A stretch of DNA of 64,000 nt from NCBI GenBank assembly GCA_963281155.1, contig CAUJLY010000001.1, positions 8,804,001 to 8,868,000 on the forward strand, read 5' to 3'. The notes below the pieces were generated by a model. That model had not been told where the DNA came from. It ran no database searches and saw only the letters and a list, made by a program, of their open reading frames with translations. Below, piece by piece: positions 1 to 10,869 of the stretch. Both the position numbers and the translations under genes were made by a program. This DNA comes from Rhabditophanes sp. KR3021 (lineage: Eukaryota; Nematoda; Chromadorea; Rhabditida; Alloionematidae). How positions within the stretch are numbered: position 1 is the stretch's first letter; each line of letters begins with the position of its first letter.

Positions 1-439
1 AATTCTTGAAAGTGTTGAAAGATACAGGTCTTAATGTACCTACTACCATTGTTGATACCACCTCACTCTTAGCCGTCAGGGCTTTTCCTTCCTTCAGTCA
101 GGTAAAGACAATAACGATTTCTAATCTTTGATCCAATTGTATGTTTAGTATTCCGTTGGAAAAGCAGCTCGGGAAGCTTACTTCCGTGCAATTGCATGTG
201 AAAACGACTCAATCAAAACCTTATCATACTCACCTGGACCAGTAAAAACTGATATGCGTATCAAAATTGCAAATACCACTTTCGATGAAGATACGAGAGT
301 TGCTTTCACTGATGATGAAAAGACAAGTGAAATTAGCCGTAGTGCATTGACTCCAAAACAAACTGTCACAAAGCTTCTTTCTTATTTGGATGAAAATACA
401 TTCGAAAGTGGGAGTCGTGTTGACTATTTTGATATTTGA
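1..439 (+). CDS. Sepiapterin reductase-like short-chain dehydrogenase, 3' part (5' end outside window)
   Basis: Two exons are readable: up to 101 and 149-439, joined over a 47 bp GT..AG intron (102-148) in phase 0. The C-terminal part of a classical SDR fold is present. The catalytic YxxxK appears as YSVGKAAR at the start of the second exon, followed by SYSPGPVKTDM, which matches the YAPGPLDTDM loop of sepiapterin reductase. The ending SGSRVDYFDI resembles the SGAHVDFYD tail of animal sepiapterin reductases. That enzyme makes the last NADPH-dependent reductions in tetrahydrobiopterin synthesis in the cytosol. The upstream exon, which would hold the catalytic serine, reads TTIVDTTSLLAV. A related carbonyl-reducing SDR is the main alternative. 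An AATAAA-like signal (aattaataaag) follows the stop. Confidence 0.72.
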
Positions 440-1181
440 AATTAATAAAGTGCGTATCATCTTATATAAGTGTATGTTCCATATTTGCAATGTCATCAAT
501 ATAATTTAAAAGAAACAAATTAGTGGCATTAGGTGTTTTAGTTTTACAAAGATAAAGCATTGTCTTAATCGAGAAGCTTAAAAAGTTCAGGAATACCATG
601 ACATAGACAAATCTTTTATCATGTAATTACCATTCACCACTTAGCATCTTGCATCAAATCTAGAGCAGTTTGTTAATCAAAAGCGGAAATACACAACATT
701 TTTAGACATGCTTACGTATTTCATATGCAATATCGTGAGTAATACTCATTATATGTTTAAAAATATGACACAAAAAAACATCTGAATGCAACTAACAAAG
801 ACCTCTGACATCTATTCCCAAATATACAAAGATTGTACTCACAATACATGGCCGAACTGCATTAAGTCGATGCATTGCAACCATTACTTAAGCCAGTGAT
901 TATTTCTTAATAAGACTCTCATTTTTGTGAATTGAATAATATTTTACTGGTAATTAATTACTCACTAATGCTTGGTCGCAATGATATGGCCAGGTCACCT
1001 TGGAACGACTTGTTTCAAAACAAAATGGAACAAAGTGTATGCATTTTGAACTGTTGTTGACTACATTTAAAATATTTTAACGCGCTTTTATACTTTCCCT
1101 TAACTACCAAAACTCGTTTATTCTTTCTAATTAACTTTATTTGCAACATTTATTAATTTTATTTTGTTTTAGTCCTTCAAA
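440..1181. other. Intergenic, no gene seen
   Basis: AT-rich sequence between the SDR gene and CWC22. A run ending in ttttgttttag directly before the CWC22 start (about 1162-1172) looks like a splice acceptor, which could serve trans-splicing or a non-coding 5' exon. Nothing else is evident. Confidence 0.6.
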
Positions 1182-2882
1182 ATGGATAAAAAGTCAACTA
1201 GCCAGGCGAAAGTAACGGGCGGGACCTACATTCCTCCTGCAATTAGAAAAAGGATGATGGAACAGACGGCGGACAAATCTTCTGAAGTGTACCAACGTAT
1301 GGCATGGGAAAATCTGAAAAACAAGATCCAGGGAGCCGTGAATAAATTGAACAAGGCAAATATCGTTGATATTCTTAAAGAATTGATGGAAGTTAATATT
1401 ATCCGAGGGAAAGGTGTGTTGGTAAAGGCTTTAATCATGGCCCAAGTATTCTCTCCAACCTTCTCGAATGTGTACGCTGCCTTTGTTGCTGTCATAAATT
1501 CAAAATTTCCAGATATTGGAGAGTTGGTGGTGAAGAGGCTGATCATCCAGTTCAAGAGAAATTATGCTTCCAAGGACAAAGCTAATTGCATGAAAATAAT
1601 GCAATTTATCGCTCACTTAACAAATCAAAACGTGGTCCATGAAATTTTGGCTCTACAAATTTTGATTAAGTTAATGGAACCACCCACTAATGATTCGATC
1701 GAGATGTGTGTTTCGTTCATGAAGGAGGTGGGGAAAAGATTGACGGACGTGTGTCCAAAAGGTGTTGCCGCAGTCTTTGACAAATTGCGTAGTGTCTTGG
1801 ATACAACTCCCAATATCGAGGTTCGAATTCAGTGTATGATTGAGGTTTTGTTTCAAGCGCGGAAAGAAAAGTTCGGCGCTCATCCGGATGTGATTGAGGA
1901 GTTGGATTTGATTGAAGAGGATGATCAAGTGTCACATACTATTTCACTGACAGACACTTTAGAGGCTGAGAATATTCTGAATGTTTTCAAGTTTGATCCG
2001 GATTATTTGGAGTCAGAGAGACAGTACACTGAGATCAAGCATGAAATTCTGGGAGACGACTCTGGTGATGAAGAAGAAGCCGAGGAAGATGGCTCCGACC
2101 ACGAAAATAAAGATGATGAAGCATCAGTTGCTGTTGCCGACACAACTAAAACAGTCAAGATTATTGACATGACGGCAGAGCAGTTGACCGAATTCCGGAA
2201 AAAGATCTACCTCACTTTCCAATCGTCAATCGACCACACTGAAGCAGCTCACAAGATCCTCAAAAATCTTTACAAACCTGGTTGTGAGAAAGAGTTGTGC
2301 GACGTCATCTTGGATGCTTGTGCCGAAGACAGAGTTGATCCGATGTATTATGCTAAACTCGCCACGACTTTCTGCACTCTCAAATTAGAGTTCCAACAGT
2401 GTTTCGAATCGCTATGCCGAGACATCTACACCAACATTCACCGCTTTCCACTCCCTAAACTACCGACGTTGGCTGATTTTGTTGCGCATCTTCTACTAGC
2501 AAAAGCTATCTCCTGGGAAATCTTAGGAATCGTTCGAATAACAGACGAAGACACAAACCCCTACAGCAGGATATTTTTGAAGCAATTCTTCCTCAAAATA
2601 GTGGAAAGTCTTGGCTTAGCCAAATTCTACCGACTATTGATGGACAAAACCTTGAGAGAAACTGCCTTCAAAGGAATTTTCTTCCCACAAGACCCTCAAC
2701 ACATCAAATTTGCCATCAATTACTTCACTGCAATTGACTTGGGCCAGCTCACTCTGGATATGAGAGAAAAATTAAAGAATATCGAAGAGAAGGCTGAGGT
2801 CGAAAGTAGCAGTGATAGTTCAGACGACGACAGCTCTGACTCAGATTCAAGCGATTCATCAGTCAGCTCGGACAGTGATTAA
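1182..2882 (+). CDS. cwc22: Pre-mRNA-splicing factor CWC22 (LET-858 homologue)
   Basis: Single uninterrupted 566-residue frame. CWC22 is a spliceosome component that binds and holds eIF4A3 so that exon junction complexes are laid down on spliced mRNA in the nucleus. The N-terminal TGGTYIPPAIRKRMM and SSEVYQRMAWENLK lead into a MIF4G domain (about residues 40-230), with FSNVYAAFVAVINSKFPDIGEL and VVHEILALQILI as clear family signatures. IEEDDQVSHTISL and NVFKFDPDYLESE follow. An MA3 domain (about 335-455) starts at LTEFRKKIYLTFQSS. The tail is a Ser/Asp-rich acidic tract. It is shorter than animal relatives (about 900 residues) because the N-terminal arginine/serine-rich region and the basic tail are missing. 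An AATAAA signal lies near 2960. Confidence 0.95.
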   Translation: MDKKSTSQAKVTGGTYIPPAIRKRMMEQTADKSSEVYQRMAWENLKNKIQGAVNKLNKANIVDILKELMEVNIIRGKGVLVKALIMAQVFSPTFSNVYAAFVAVINSKFPDIGELVVKRLIIQFKRNYASKDKANCMKIMQFIAHLTNQNVVHEILALQILIKLMEPPTNDSIEMCVSFMKEVGKRLTDVCPKGVAAVFDKLRSVLDTTPNIEVRIQCMIEVLFQARKEKFGAHPDVIEELDLIEEDDQVSHTISLTDTLEAENILNVFKFDPDYLESERQYTEIKHEILGDDSGDEEEAEEDGSDHENKDDEASVAVADTTKTVKIIDMTAEQLTEFRKKIYLTFQSSIDHTEAAHKILKNLYKPGCEKELCDVILDACAEDRVDPMYYAKLATTFCTLKLEFQQCFESLCRDIYTNIHRFPLPKLPTLADFVAHLLLAKAISWEILGIVRITDEDTNPYSRIFLKQFFLKIVESLGLAKFYRLLMDKTLRETAFKGIFFPQDPQHIKFAINYFTAIDLGQLTLDMREKLKNIEEKAEVESSSDSSDDDSSDSDSSDSSVSSDSD

Positions 2883-3986
2883 GTTAATTTAATTTTTATT
2901 TTTGCAAAGTCTTTTAATTATTGTTAAAAGCACTCATTATATTCAATGTTTTCTCTTAATAAAATGTGTTTTTATTTATCTGCTGAGTTTACTTTCAAAA
3001 TTTCTTATTAAAACGTCTTTTGTACTTTGATAATACATGTTTGCAAAGTAATCTGCTTATTCGAAGTCTCGAATATTACAGTTGTTTTCCTTTAATGTAA
3101 CTGGCGATGGTTAAAGAATTATTAGATGTATTTGAAGTGATTAAGATACTTCAGCATTCCAAAATTTAAATTAAAAACTTGCCTTTTTAAAAAATATATT
3201 TTACCATTTAAAAAACTCAAAATAGTGTGGAGTATAATAGACTATTATTAGCTTAAAGATAATAAAATTAACAAGTTATGACCAAATTATAATTTGATTT
3301 TACCAAAGGCAAGTTATAGTAGTCCCAAAAATGGCTTACAACATTATTAAAAAATACCATCTTAACTTTTATGATAACAATAAATATGATTTTGAAATTT
3401 AATCTAATATTTCAAGTTAATAATTAAATTAATCTTTTATCCCCAACATTCTAAATTATTTTCTTTAATTATGTAAACAGTTCTCCTAAAGTATACCTTT
3501 TATTATATCCATATTACTGTTACACACCATTCTATATATACTAATAATATGCTCATAATAAACTGATTGGATATTATCTATGATAGATTTATTGTGTTAT
3601 TGAACCTATCGTTGTGGTTCCTCTTGGGGGTCTTTTATGGACCACTGAACAAATTATGATTTAATTTAGTCGTTCGGCGAAGTTGATTAAAGATCACAGC
3701 AAAAGTCACTTTTGTTGATCCAATAATTTTGACAGACTATTTTTTCTTATCAGTCTTTTAAAGTATTCAGTCCAAAGCACTTATTTCACTAATAACCTAA
3801 GCAGCAAGATACATGTTTATTTAAAATCTTCTAAACTGTTAGAAAAGATTATGTTCAAAAATATTATTATTTACAACTATCCATCATGGTTTCAGGATCG
3901 TAGAAAAATATTTACCGTTAAAGGGAGCATAAATGGAATCTCTTTTAATATCAAGTAAAACAATTAATTAATTATATTCAATAACA
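2883..3986. other. Intergenic, no gene seen
   Basis: About 1.1 kb of very AT-rich DNA holding the CWC22 3' UTR and presumably the promoter of the next gene. No frame with coding character and no clear repeat. Confidence 0.6.
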
Positions 3987-4729
3987 ATGTTTAAAGCTTT
4001 ATTCTTACTTTCTATTCTTGGTGTCTGTGGATGTGCTACTATTAGAACAATTAAAGGGGATCTTGTTTCAACTACTGACAGTAGTAATCATACTTTGTCC
4101 GTCGAAGATAATGATGTAGTTACAGAAAGTACTTCAAATATCACTTTCACAAATAGAACAATTCCCATTTTTTCAAATGAGACAATTACCCCCTTTTCAA
4201 ATGGAACAATTGCCACTGAGGGATCTATTTTGGATTCAACATATAAACAAAAAATGTGCAATCTGTCAAAAGACAAAGCTGACATGATTCTAAGATTAGT
4301 TTTGGCTTTCCAAACTTCGCCACAACAATTTCTTAAATATGTAGAGGAAGTCAAAGAAGCTTTTTTAACTATCAAAAAGGTAGCTTAAAAAGTCAAGATT
4401 TAATTTTAAATTTTCAGGACATCAATCTTAAAAAAGGTGATCTTTTTGACAGAGACAATTTTGATAGAGTCATTGCAGCTTGGAAAAAGGAAGATTCCAA
4501 TATTGCTGCGGGCATAGATACTGATTTTGAAACCATTTTGCTTGCATTTACCAATTTTAGTCTAACCTTTGATGAAATGATTGTCGAAGTGAATGAAATT
4601 TATGATGCCCTTAAAGAAATCTCCCCTATGAATACAATAAGCACAAAAATACTGCAAGCTGGAAAAGAGGAAAATTCTACTGCTTCTGATCAAACAGTTA
4701 AATTTCTATCAATTTTATTATCAGTTTAA
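3987..4729 (+). CDS. Small secreted protein, family unknown
   Basis: Two exons, 3987-4379 and 4418-4729, with a 38 bp intron in phase 0, give about 234 residues. The start MFKALFLLSILGVCGCA is a good signal peptide. A Ser/Thr/Asn-rich stretch with several N-glycosylation sites (NIT, NRT, NET, NGT) follows. A helical C-terminal half starts around CNLSKDKADMILRLVLAFQ and includes FTNFSLTFDEMIVEVNEIY. Only about two cysteines remain in the mature part, so a disulphide-rich fold is unlikely. I do not recognise the family. A decayed relative of the second exon lies at about 5855-6105, which supports this as a real, locally duplicated gene. Confidence 0.6.
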
Positions 4730-5379
4730 GCAATTTTATATAAAAAATACTAAAAATTCCAATTAATCTAAAAGCAACAATATATTCCATTTTATCTTCT
4801 TAAAGATTATTACATCTTATTTATACACTGAATATTAATTTGAATTTATCATATTGAAAGAATAACATTTCCTATTATTAAATTCCGTAAATAAGTCTGA
4901 AATTTTATTTTTGTCAAAGATTTAAACGCCTCCCCTACCCAGTGGAAAAGAGATATCAAAGGTCTGTTTGATAATTCAAGTATATAAGTTATTGCAATTA
5001 CACATTTTATGAAATCGTGTAGTGAAAAATCAGCATTTCATTTTTGAGTGTAATCTACCTATGTTTATGTAACTTTTAGAAATTATAACATGCGTTTGTT
5101 GATACGTGTATTTAATCAAATGTTAATATCAAAGGCATTTATATTTGATGCGAATTTAAATATACAAATAAAGCTTTTCAATTTAACAAAAGTTAAGAGT
5201 AAACTTAGAACAATATTTAAAATCAGAGGACAACAAACACATTTTATACATTCGATATTTATTTGCACATAAAATTAAAATATACAGGAATAAATTATAC
5301 AATTTTCCATATATCTAGAATGTTTTGCTGTAGTTTGGGGCCTGTTGATTGGCATAAGGCGTAATTCACCACATTTCAT
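4730..5379. other. Intergenic, no gene seen
   Basis: AT-rich stretch. The short open frame at 5090-5272 has biased, low-complexity composition and no recognisable motif, so I do not call it. Confidence 0.5.
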
Positions 5380-5683
5380 CGTCCTCTTCGGCAGTCTCGT
5401 TTGCTGAATAATGTTCGAAATCAGCACCTAACTCGTGTCTAACAACTCTAAGATATGCCGTATTATCTCTAACCATTGCCCGATCTTGTTTGCGTCAGTG
5501 ACAAAAATTGGTACTTTATTGTCGTCCGCAGAAAGATTGATCCGAGCGTGTCTCCGCAAAAGCTTCATTCCCTTTTGGCGATAATCCAAAATCTTTTTAT
5601 AGTGTCCGATAATTTGCATGACATGTTCCGCTTTAATGTGAGCGACTATGATGAAATCGAATGAGATACCAATTACAAGCTAA
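5380..5683 (-). pseudogene. Unrecognised coding-like fragment, frame broken
   Basis: On the minus strand a splice-acceptor-like tattgtttag is followed by a frame reading LVIGISFDFIIVAH, then MQIIGHYKKILDYRQKGMK and RINLSADDNKVPIFVTD. It ends in a stop at 5428. In another frame the same region continues as AMVRDNTAYLRVVRHELGAD and then an acidic tail ending EEDDEMW, stop near 5380. The two pieces look like one protein read across a frameshift or an unresolved short intron. Composition is protein-like but I do not recognise the family, and no start codon is visible. It may be the 3' part of a dead gene. Confidence 0.3.
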
Positions 5684-5854
5684 ACAATACAATTAAAAAA
5701 ATGTAGGATTATGTAAGTACTCATGAAGTATAATAGTCTACTTTATTCTATTAATCACAAATATATATAATAAATAAATACATTAAAATCAGAATACAAT
5801 ATATAATATACATATTAGACATGGTAGTACTTTGCATAAACAAATGCAAAAGGT

Positions 5855-6105
5855 GATTTTTATTTTTCAAATTTAATCTTGGAAAGAATGCTCTTTTTGG
5901 CAAAAAGAATTTTAATAAAGTTATTATGGATTTGGAAAAGGAGATTCGAATACTTCCGAGTATATATATAATTGTTTTGAAAAGATTTCGGTTGATATGC
6001 AGATTCTGATCTAACTTTTGATAAAATAACTGTCGAAGCAGATGTAACTTATAATTTCCTTAAACAAATACCTCCAGTGAATACAATGCACACGAGGTTT
6101 TGATA
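5855..6105 (+). pseudogene. Decayed copy of the secreted-protein exon (paralogue of 4418-4729)
   Basis: Frames here read FNLGKNALFGKKNFNKVI and, after a disruption, LTFDKITVEADVTYNFLKQI then PPVNTMHTRF and a stop. They align in order with DINLKKGDLFDRDNFDRVI and LTFDEMIVEVNEIYDALKEI, SPMNTISTK of the gene just upstream. No signal-peptide exon is seen, and the two matching blocks are in different frames, so this is a dead partial duplicate. Confidence 0.6.
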
Positions 6106-6310
6106 AGAGATAAAACAGAATTTATTTAATTTAAGATGAAACAATTTAATTTTTGACAATGATATTAGTACTTTAATAATCGTAAGATTAAATAAAATTT
6201 AATTGAGGATATTTTTACTCTTCTTTGTTCCCGTGATTGGGACCATTTGTAGAAGTTGGTATATTTGCAATGACAGAGACAGTTGAAGGGTTGACTTTGC
6301 TAGTAGCATT

Positions 6311-8526
6311 TTATGCATTATTATTGTCGGTTTCTGCAAGATTGGTTGTTTGATCTCTCATTACTGCAGTGTGGTTGAAAAATTCTATACACTCAATTGT
6401 TTTTCCTTCAATTACTTTAGTTTCATTTACTCCAATCTTTACTCCAACTGGATGAATACAAGAAACCAACTGTTGAACGCCATTTGACATGCATTTGTTT
6501 TCAAATGAATTGGAAATCCATCTTTCTCCAACACTAAAGCCACCTTCACATTTAACTATTTTTTTGTCCAATCTAACTTTTCCTTTTCCAACATTTATGC
6601 AATTCCATTGATATTTTTCATCTACAAAACTTCCATTTATTGATATTTTCGTTTCGTCAGGTGTTACGCATCCAATATCTATGATCAACAATGCTCCATG
6701 GCCAATATCATCGCACTTTTTGACAGTTGAATCCTGCAACTAAAATGAAAAATCTTCATATTCGTGTAAATGATATAATGCAAACCCATGTTCCATTAAT
6801 TGGTATTCTTTGCTTATCAGGTGTCATGCATGCTGTATACTCGTTGTAACCGCACTTCTCGAGATACATATTTTTTATAAGCTAAAATGCACCAAATATT
6901 ATTATCCTCCGTATGTAAATTGTATCAAGCAAACCATTTCATCACCAATTTCTATCTTTTTTCCCTCAGATGTCTTGCATCCACTTTTATATATCAAAGA
7001 TTTCTTATCGGTAATAGAGCACTTCCAGACATAATCAAGTTCCATCTAAAATATCACCAAATATTATTACATATTTTCTTATATTAAGAAACCCATTCTT
7101 GACCGGCTTCTTTTCTTTCTTTCTTTTTATTTGTCAAACATGCAACAACTTTGCTATAAAAAGCTCCATCAGATAAAAGGCACTTTTTGATAAAGCGACT
7201 TTTGCCAGACTAAAATGCAAAAATATTGGTACTGGATGCAAATAAATAATATCAAGCTGACCCATTCTCCATTAACTGGTATATGTTTTTGCCCTGCTGC
7301 CAAACACGCACTTGCATTCCTCGTTTCAATTTGCACAGAGCCATTAATTGCAAGAGTGCATTTCTTGAAATCGGTTTTCTCAAACTAAAATTGGAAATAA
7401 TTTTAATATTGTGTATAAGTAAAATCGAGCAAACCCATTCTTCATCAACTGCCATTCTTTCTTTGTCGCTTCTCAAGCATTCTATGTTTCCAATTTGCAA
7501 AGTTCCATTGGTTGAAATTGTACATTTCTTGACATAGGAACCGTCGTTCTAAAAATAGAAAGTATTAATATATTCAGTATATAAATAACGCCATACGAAC
7601 CCATTCTCCATCAGCTTCCATTCTTTGTCGATCAGTTGTCAAGCATGCGATTCTTTCAGTTTGCAAAGACCCATTGCTTAAAATAGTACATTTCTTGACA
7701 TAGGAACCGTCGTTCTAAAAATAGAAAATATTAATATAGTAAATAATATCAAACTAACCCATTCTACATTAACTGGTATTTTCGTTTGATCATCTGACAA
7801 GCATGCAGTTTTTTTAATTTGCAAAGAACCATCAGGTAGTTTAGTGCATTTATTGACATAGGAATCGCCTTTCTAAAAATGATAATAAACTTAGTATTGA
7901 AATAATATCAAGCTAACCCATTCTCCATTAGCTGGTATTGTTCTAAGGTCAGATGTCATGCATCCGATTGTTTTGATTATCACATAACCATCCGTTGAAA
8001 CATCGCACCTTTTGACATATGATTTATCATCAGTCTAAAATGCAACTATAAACATTTTGTGTAAATTAAAGACATCAAACGAACCCATTCTACATTATTT
8101 GGTATTCTCGTTTTATTGGATGTCAAGCATGCAACTTGTTTGATACTCCAAGATCCATCGGTTAACTTCGTGCATTCCTTTACATAAGAATCCTCAAACT
8201 AAAATGTATCGAAATTTTAATATTTTGTCCGTATAAATAACATCAAACTAACATATTCTCCATTAGCCAATATTCGCGTTCCATTAGGTGTTAAACATCC
8301 CACATTTACCACGTCCCAGGAACCATCCTCATAAATAGTACATTTTTTGACATATTTAATATCTTTCTCAATCTAAAATGTAACAATTTATTTGCAATGT
8401 GTATATTGATAATATCAAGCTAACCCGCCACTCTTGTCCATTAGCACGAACGATTCCATGGTACAAGCAGCCATAAGCTGATGAAATCAACAGTAAAATA
8501 AAAAAGAAGGTAGTAAGCACAGACAT
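6311..8526 (-). CDS. Secreted multi-repeat protein, MIG-18-like (fibronectin type I-like) repeats, 12 exons
   Basis: Twelve exons, all phase 0: 8425-8526, 8253-8372, 8085-8198, 7918-8034, 7759-7872, 7601-7714, 7435-7548, 7262-7384, 7093-7209, 6935-7045, 6786-6881, 6311-6739, giving about 556 residues. Exon 1 is a signal peptide (MSVLTTFFFILLLISSAYG). Exons 2-11 each encode one 32-41-residue unit of the form SYVKKCT..DGS.QI..IACLT.D..RI..NGEW, and nearly every exon stops right after the tryptophan. The last exon holds about two more units and ends in a Thr/Asn-rich tail. Two cysteines per unit and the G.xW....Y.KKC pattern fit the nematode MIG-18-like, FN1-type extracellular domain; a divergent sushi-like module is the alternative. 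Exons 6 and 7 are the most alike, suggesting recent duplication. Role unknown, probably extracellular. Confidence 0.8.
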
Positions 8527-9116
8527 GATAGACTTCGAATAAATAAATTTTACTTCATCAGTTGCTCTATTGCTTTTACTCTATGATACATTGTTAGTTG
8601 TCTTTTTTGCAATCGAACTACCTTTACTTAACGATTATCATTGAGGAAAGAAAATGCCAACACATAATGACTCATTTATAAAATGAAATAGCAAATGAGT
8701 ATGCAAGGCAAATTAATTACAGAGCACCTGAATTTCGCTTTTGACGATGTCGGTCTCTTAACTGATACCCTTTGGTAATGAAACTTATGATTTCCTTAAA
8801 CAAAACAAAAATATGAACAAATAACTTAACTTAAGTCTAAGTAATTTGACATCAAAAACTATATCATCATTTATTTTTCCTAAAGCGCACGGTGGTCAAG
8901 TGACGGAAGTGTAGCAGGTTTTTATCAAAAACTGCGGCTTTGTGTTTTAATAAATTTTAATAGTGATAATTAAGATAAATAAACTGATTGAGGACGCTTT
9001 CATCCGATATTCGGTCTCCAGCCCTCAAAGTACCCGGGTAGGCATGATGTTTTTCTTTAAAAAAATTATTTAAAATGTTTCTAATGGTACTTTCAAAATC
9101 CATTTCATTAATTTTG
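8527..9116. other. Intergenic with one possible gene relic
   Basis: Promoter side of the multi-repeat gene. At about 8783-8812 the bases aaacttatgatttccttaaa echo the taacttataatttccttaaa of the decayed copy near 6045, so a second relic of the same secreted-protein family may lie here. Nothing else is readable. Confidence 0.35.
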
Positions 9117-9740
9117 TAGACCTTTACTAGCGCTATATCATAGGCTAGATCACTTTAATTTTTGATCAAGTCAATATGGTGCATCAGCTTGATTTATACA
9201 AAGTGTCACTTTTTTATGTTATATTACTTATTTTGCCATTCTACAATCATTACACAACATAAATTAAAAATCCTTTCTATCAATCTTTTAGAACTTTTTA
9301 AGCGCTATATATTAGGCTATATTATTTTGGCTTTTGATCTAGACAATATGACGAAAGAGCTCCATAAATACAAAGAGTTACATTTTTTTTATGTGTGTTA
9401 CTTATTTTATTATTTTGAAAAAGTTTTAAAGTTTAATTCACATTTACAATCCATCGACTTTGTGGAGCTTTTCAAGGGCTATGATATACACTATACTGCT
9501 TTTATTTTTGAGCAGGCCAATATGGACATGAGCTCACTTTATGTAAAACATATAAAATGTTTATTTTTATTTTGCTAATTTTGCTGTTCTACATTACTTT
9601 TGAAAGCTATAATCAAAATTACACTTCATCAACTGTGTAGAGCTGTTCAAGAGCTTTATCATAGGTCATATCACAAAAATATTTGGTGTAGCTAATATGG
9701 TGCAAGATCTCGCTTTATTCAAAACAATTTTTATACTTTT
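9117..9740. repeat. Imperfect tandem repeat, about 170-176 bp period, four copies
   Basis: Similar blocks begin near 9117, 9287, 9461 and 9637. Each has a gtagagct-like start, then a cgctatatcataggct-like box, an aatatggtgca / gagctcactttat-like box, and a tacttattttgc..tctac box. Copies have diverged by substitutions and small indels. The 138-residue open frame over it is a by-product of the repeat. It sits just downstream of a broken transposase-like gene, so it may be that element's 3' non-coding part. Confidence 0.6.
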
Positions 9741-9803
9741 TTAACAAATCTATTTAATAACATTTAAAACAACTAAAATATATACAAATAATCTAAATAC
9801 ATA

Positions 9804-10869
9804 CTATTCATTATCAAAGAACATTACACGCATAGAATGAAAGCGTATTAAAAGTTCCAACTGCCTTTTGATGCTTGGCATGGATTTAATTCGGATCAAA
9901 TCCTTATTCATAATATTGTGAAGAGCCTCTTATTCTTGCTCAGAGAAAAGCATAATTGTTCCATGTCGTTGGAGTTGTTGACTTGCATGACATATGAGTG
10001 TATGTGCTTTCGGTGTAATTGTGAATTCCCTCGAAAATTCACCATTTTTATAAGCATCAGCCAAGTTTTTCAGCTCTTGCTCCAACATAACTTGATCATT
10101 AATTTCAGCAACAAACACAAACTTATAAACAACTGAAAGTTTCTTAAAAATATCTTTCATGTTGTTAAGCTCGGCATTTTGATTAGGCAAAACAGCCAAA
10201 AATTCATCCATGTTTTTCATCAATTTAATAACAGCATTACCACTAAAAGCCTCCCAATAATTTCTCATTCTTATCCCAATTGACTGGAGGAACCTGATCA
10301 TAGTTTCAGTTTCTTCAGGACTAAGTAAACCTCTAAATCTTTTCTGAACATCCACTGCCAACCCCATAAAAATATGTAATAGAGGCATAATTATGTTTGA
10401 ATATTCAATTGGCATCAAAGATTCTGACTTGAAACCAATTTTTTTAAGGTCTTTCAAGCTGCTAGCAGCATCTACAGTCATATTTCTTGAATCACAGTTT
10501 CTCGTAAAGTTCTTCCAGCGTGTCTTCTCATTTGAATGAAAGTGAATTACCTCTGCTGTTGTGCGACTATAGAATTTGCAATAAAAACAGAAGTAATTCG
10601 AATTTTGACCTTTGAAGCCCATGAAGTTGTACACGAACCTCTATGACTTCCATTGTACTCCAAATTCCTTACTTGATTTTTTAGTTCAAAATTTTCATCA
10701 TTCAAACCATTTATCGTTTCACTTTTATACTCACTTTCCTTTTCAATCTGAAAACCTTTTTCTTTAAGCCTGCATTTCGAATGACAGTGTTTGTAGAGAT
10801 CTGTTCTAACCCAGTCTTACAAATGATTCGCCTAATAGCCTTGTTAGATTGCTTCTTAGTACGTCCCAT
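9804..10869 (-). pseudogene. Transposase-like element, broken copy 1
   Basis: The start ATG at 10869, after a ctgtttttag acceptor, gives a basic N-terminus MGRTKKQSNKAIRRI. A one-base shift then leads to a coiled-coil-like segment (NDENFELKNQVRNLE). The frame jumps at 10634 to the C-terminal half: MYNFMGFKGQNSNYFCFYC, LMPIEYSNIIMPLLHIFMGL, FTITPKAHTLICHA, LFSEQE. A TAA interrupts the frame at 9930, after which EALHNIMNKDLI continues in frame to 9804. The middle, including the first acidic catalytic-type residue seen in the 23.5-25.4 kb copy, is deleted. It is dead. The family is the same as in the two arms and the spacer. Confidence 0.65.

Noticed and set aside
9162..9578. 138-residue plus-strand frame in the 9-kb region
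   Set aside because: It runs through the ~170-bp tandem repeat and is Phe/Leu/Tyr-rich low complexity; it looks like repeat translation, not a gene.
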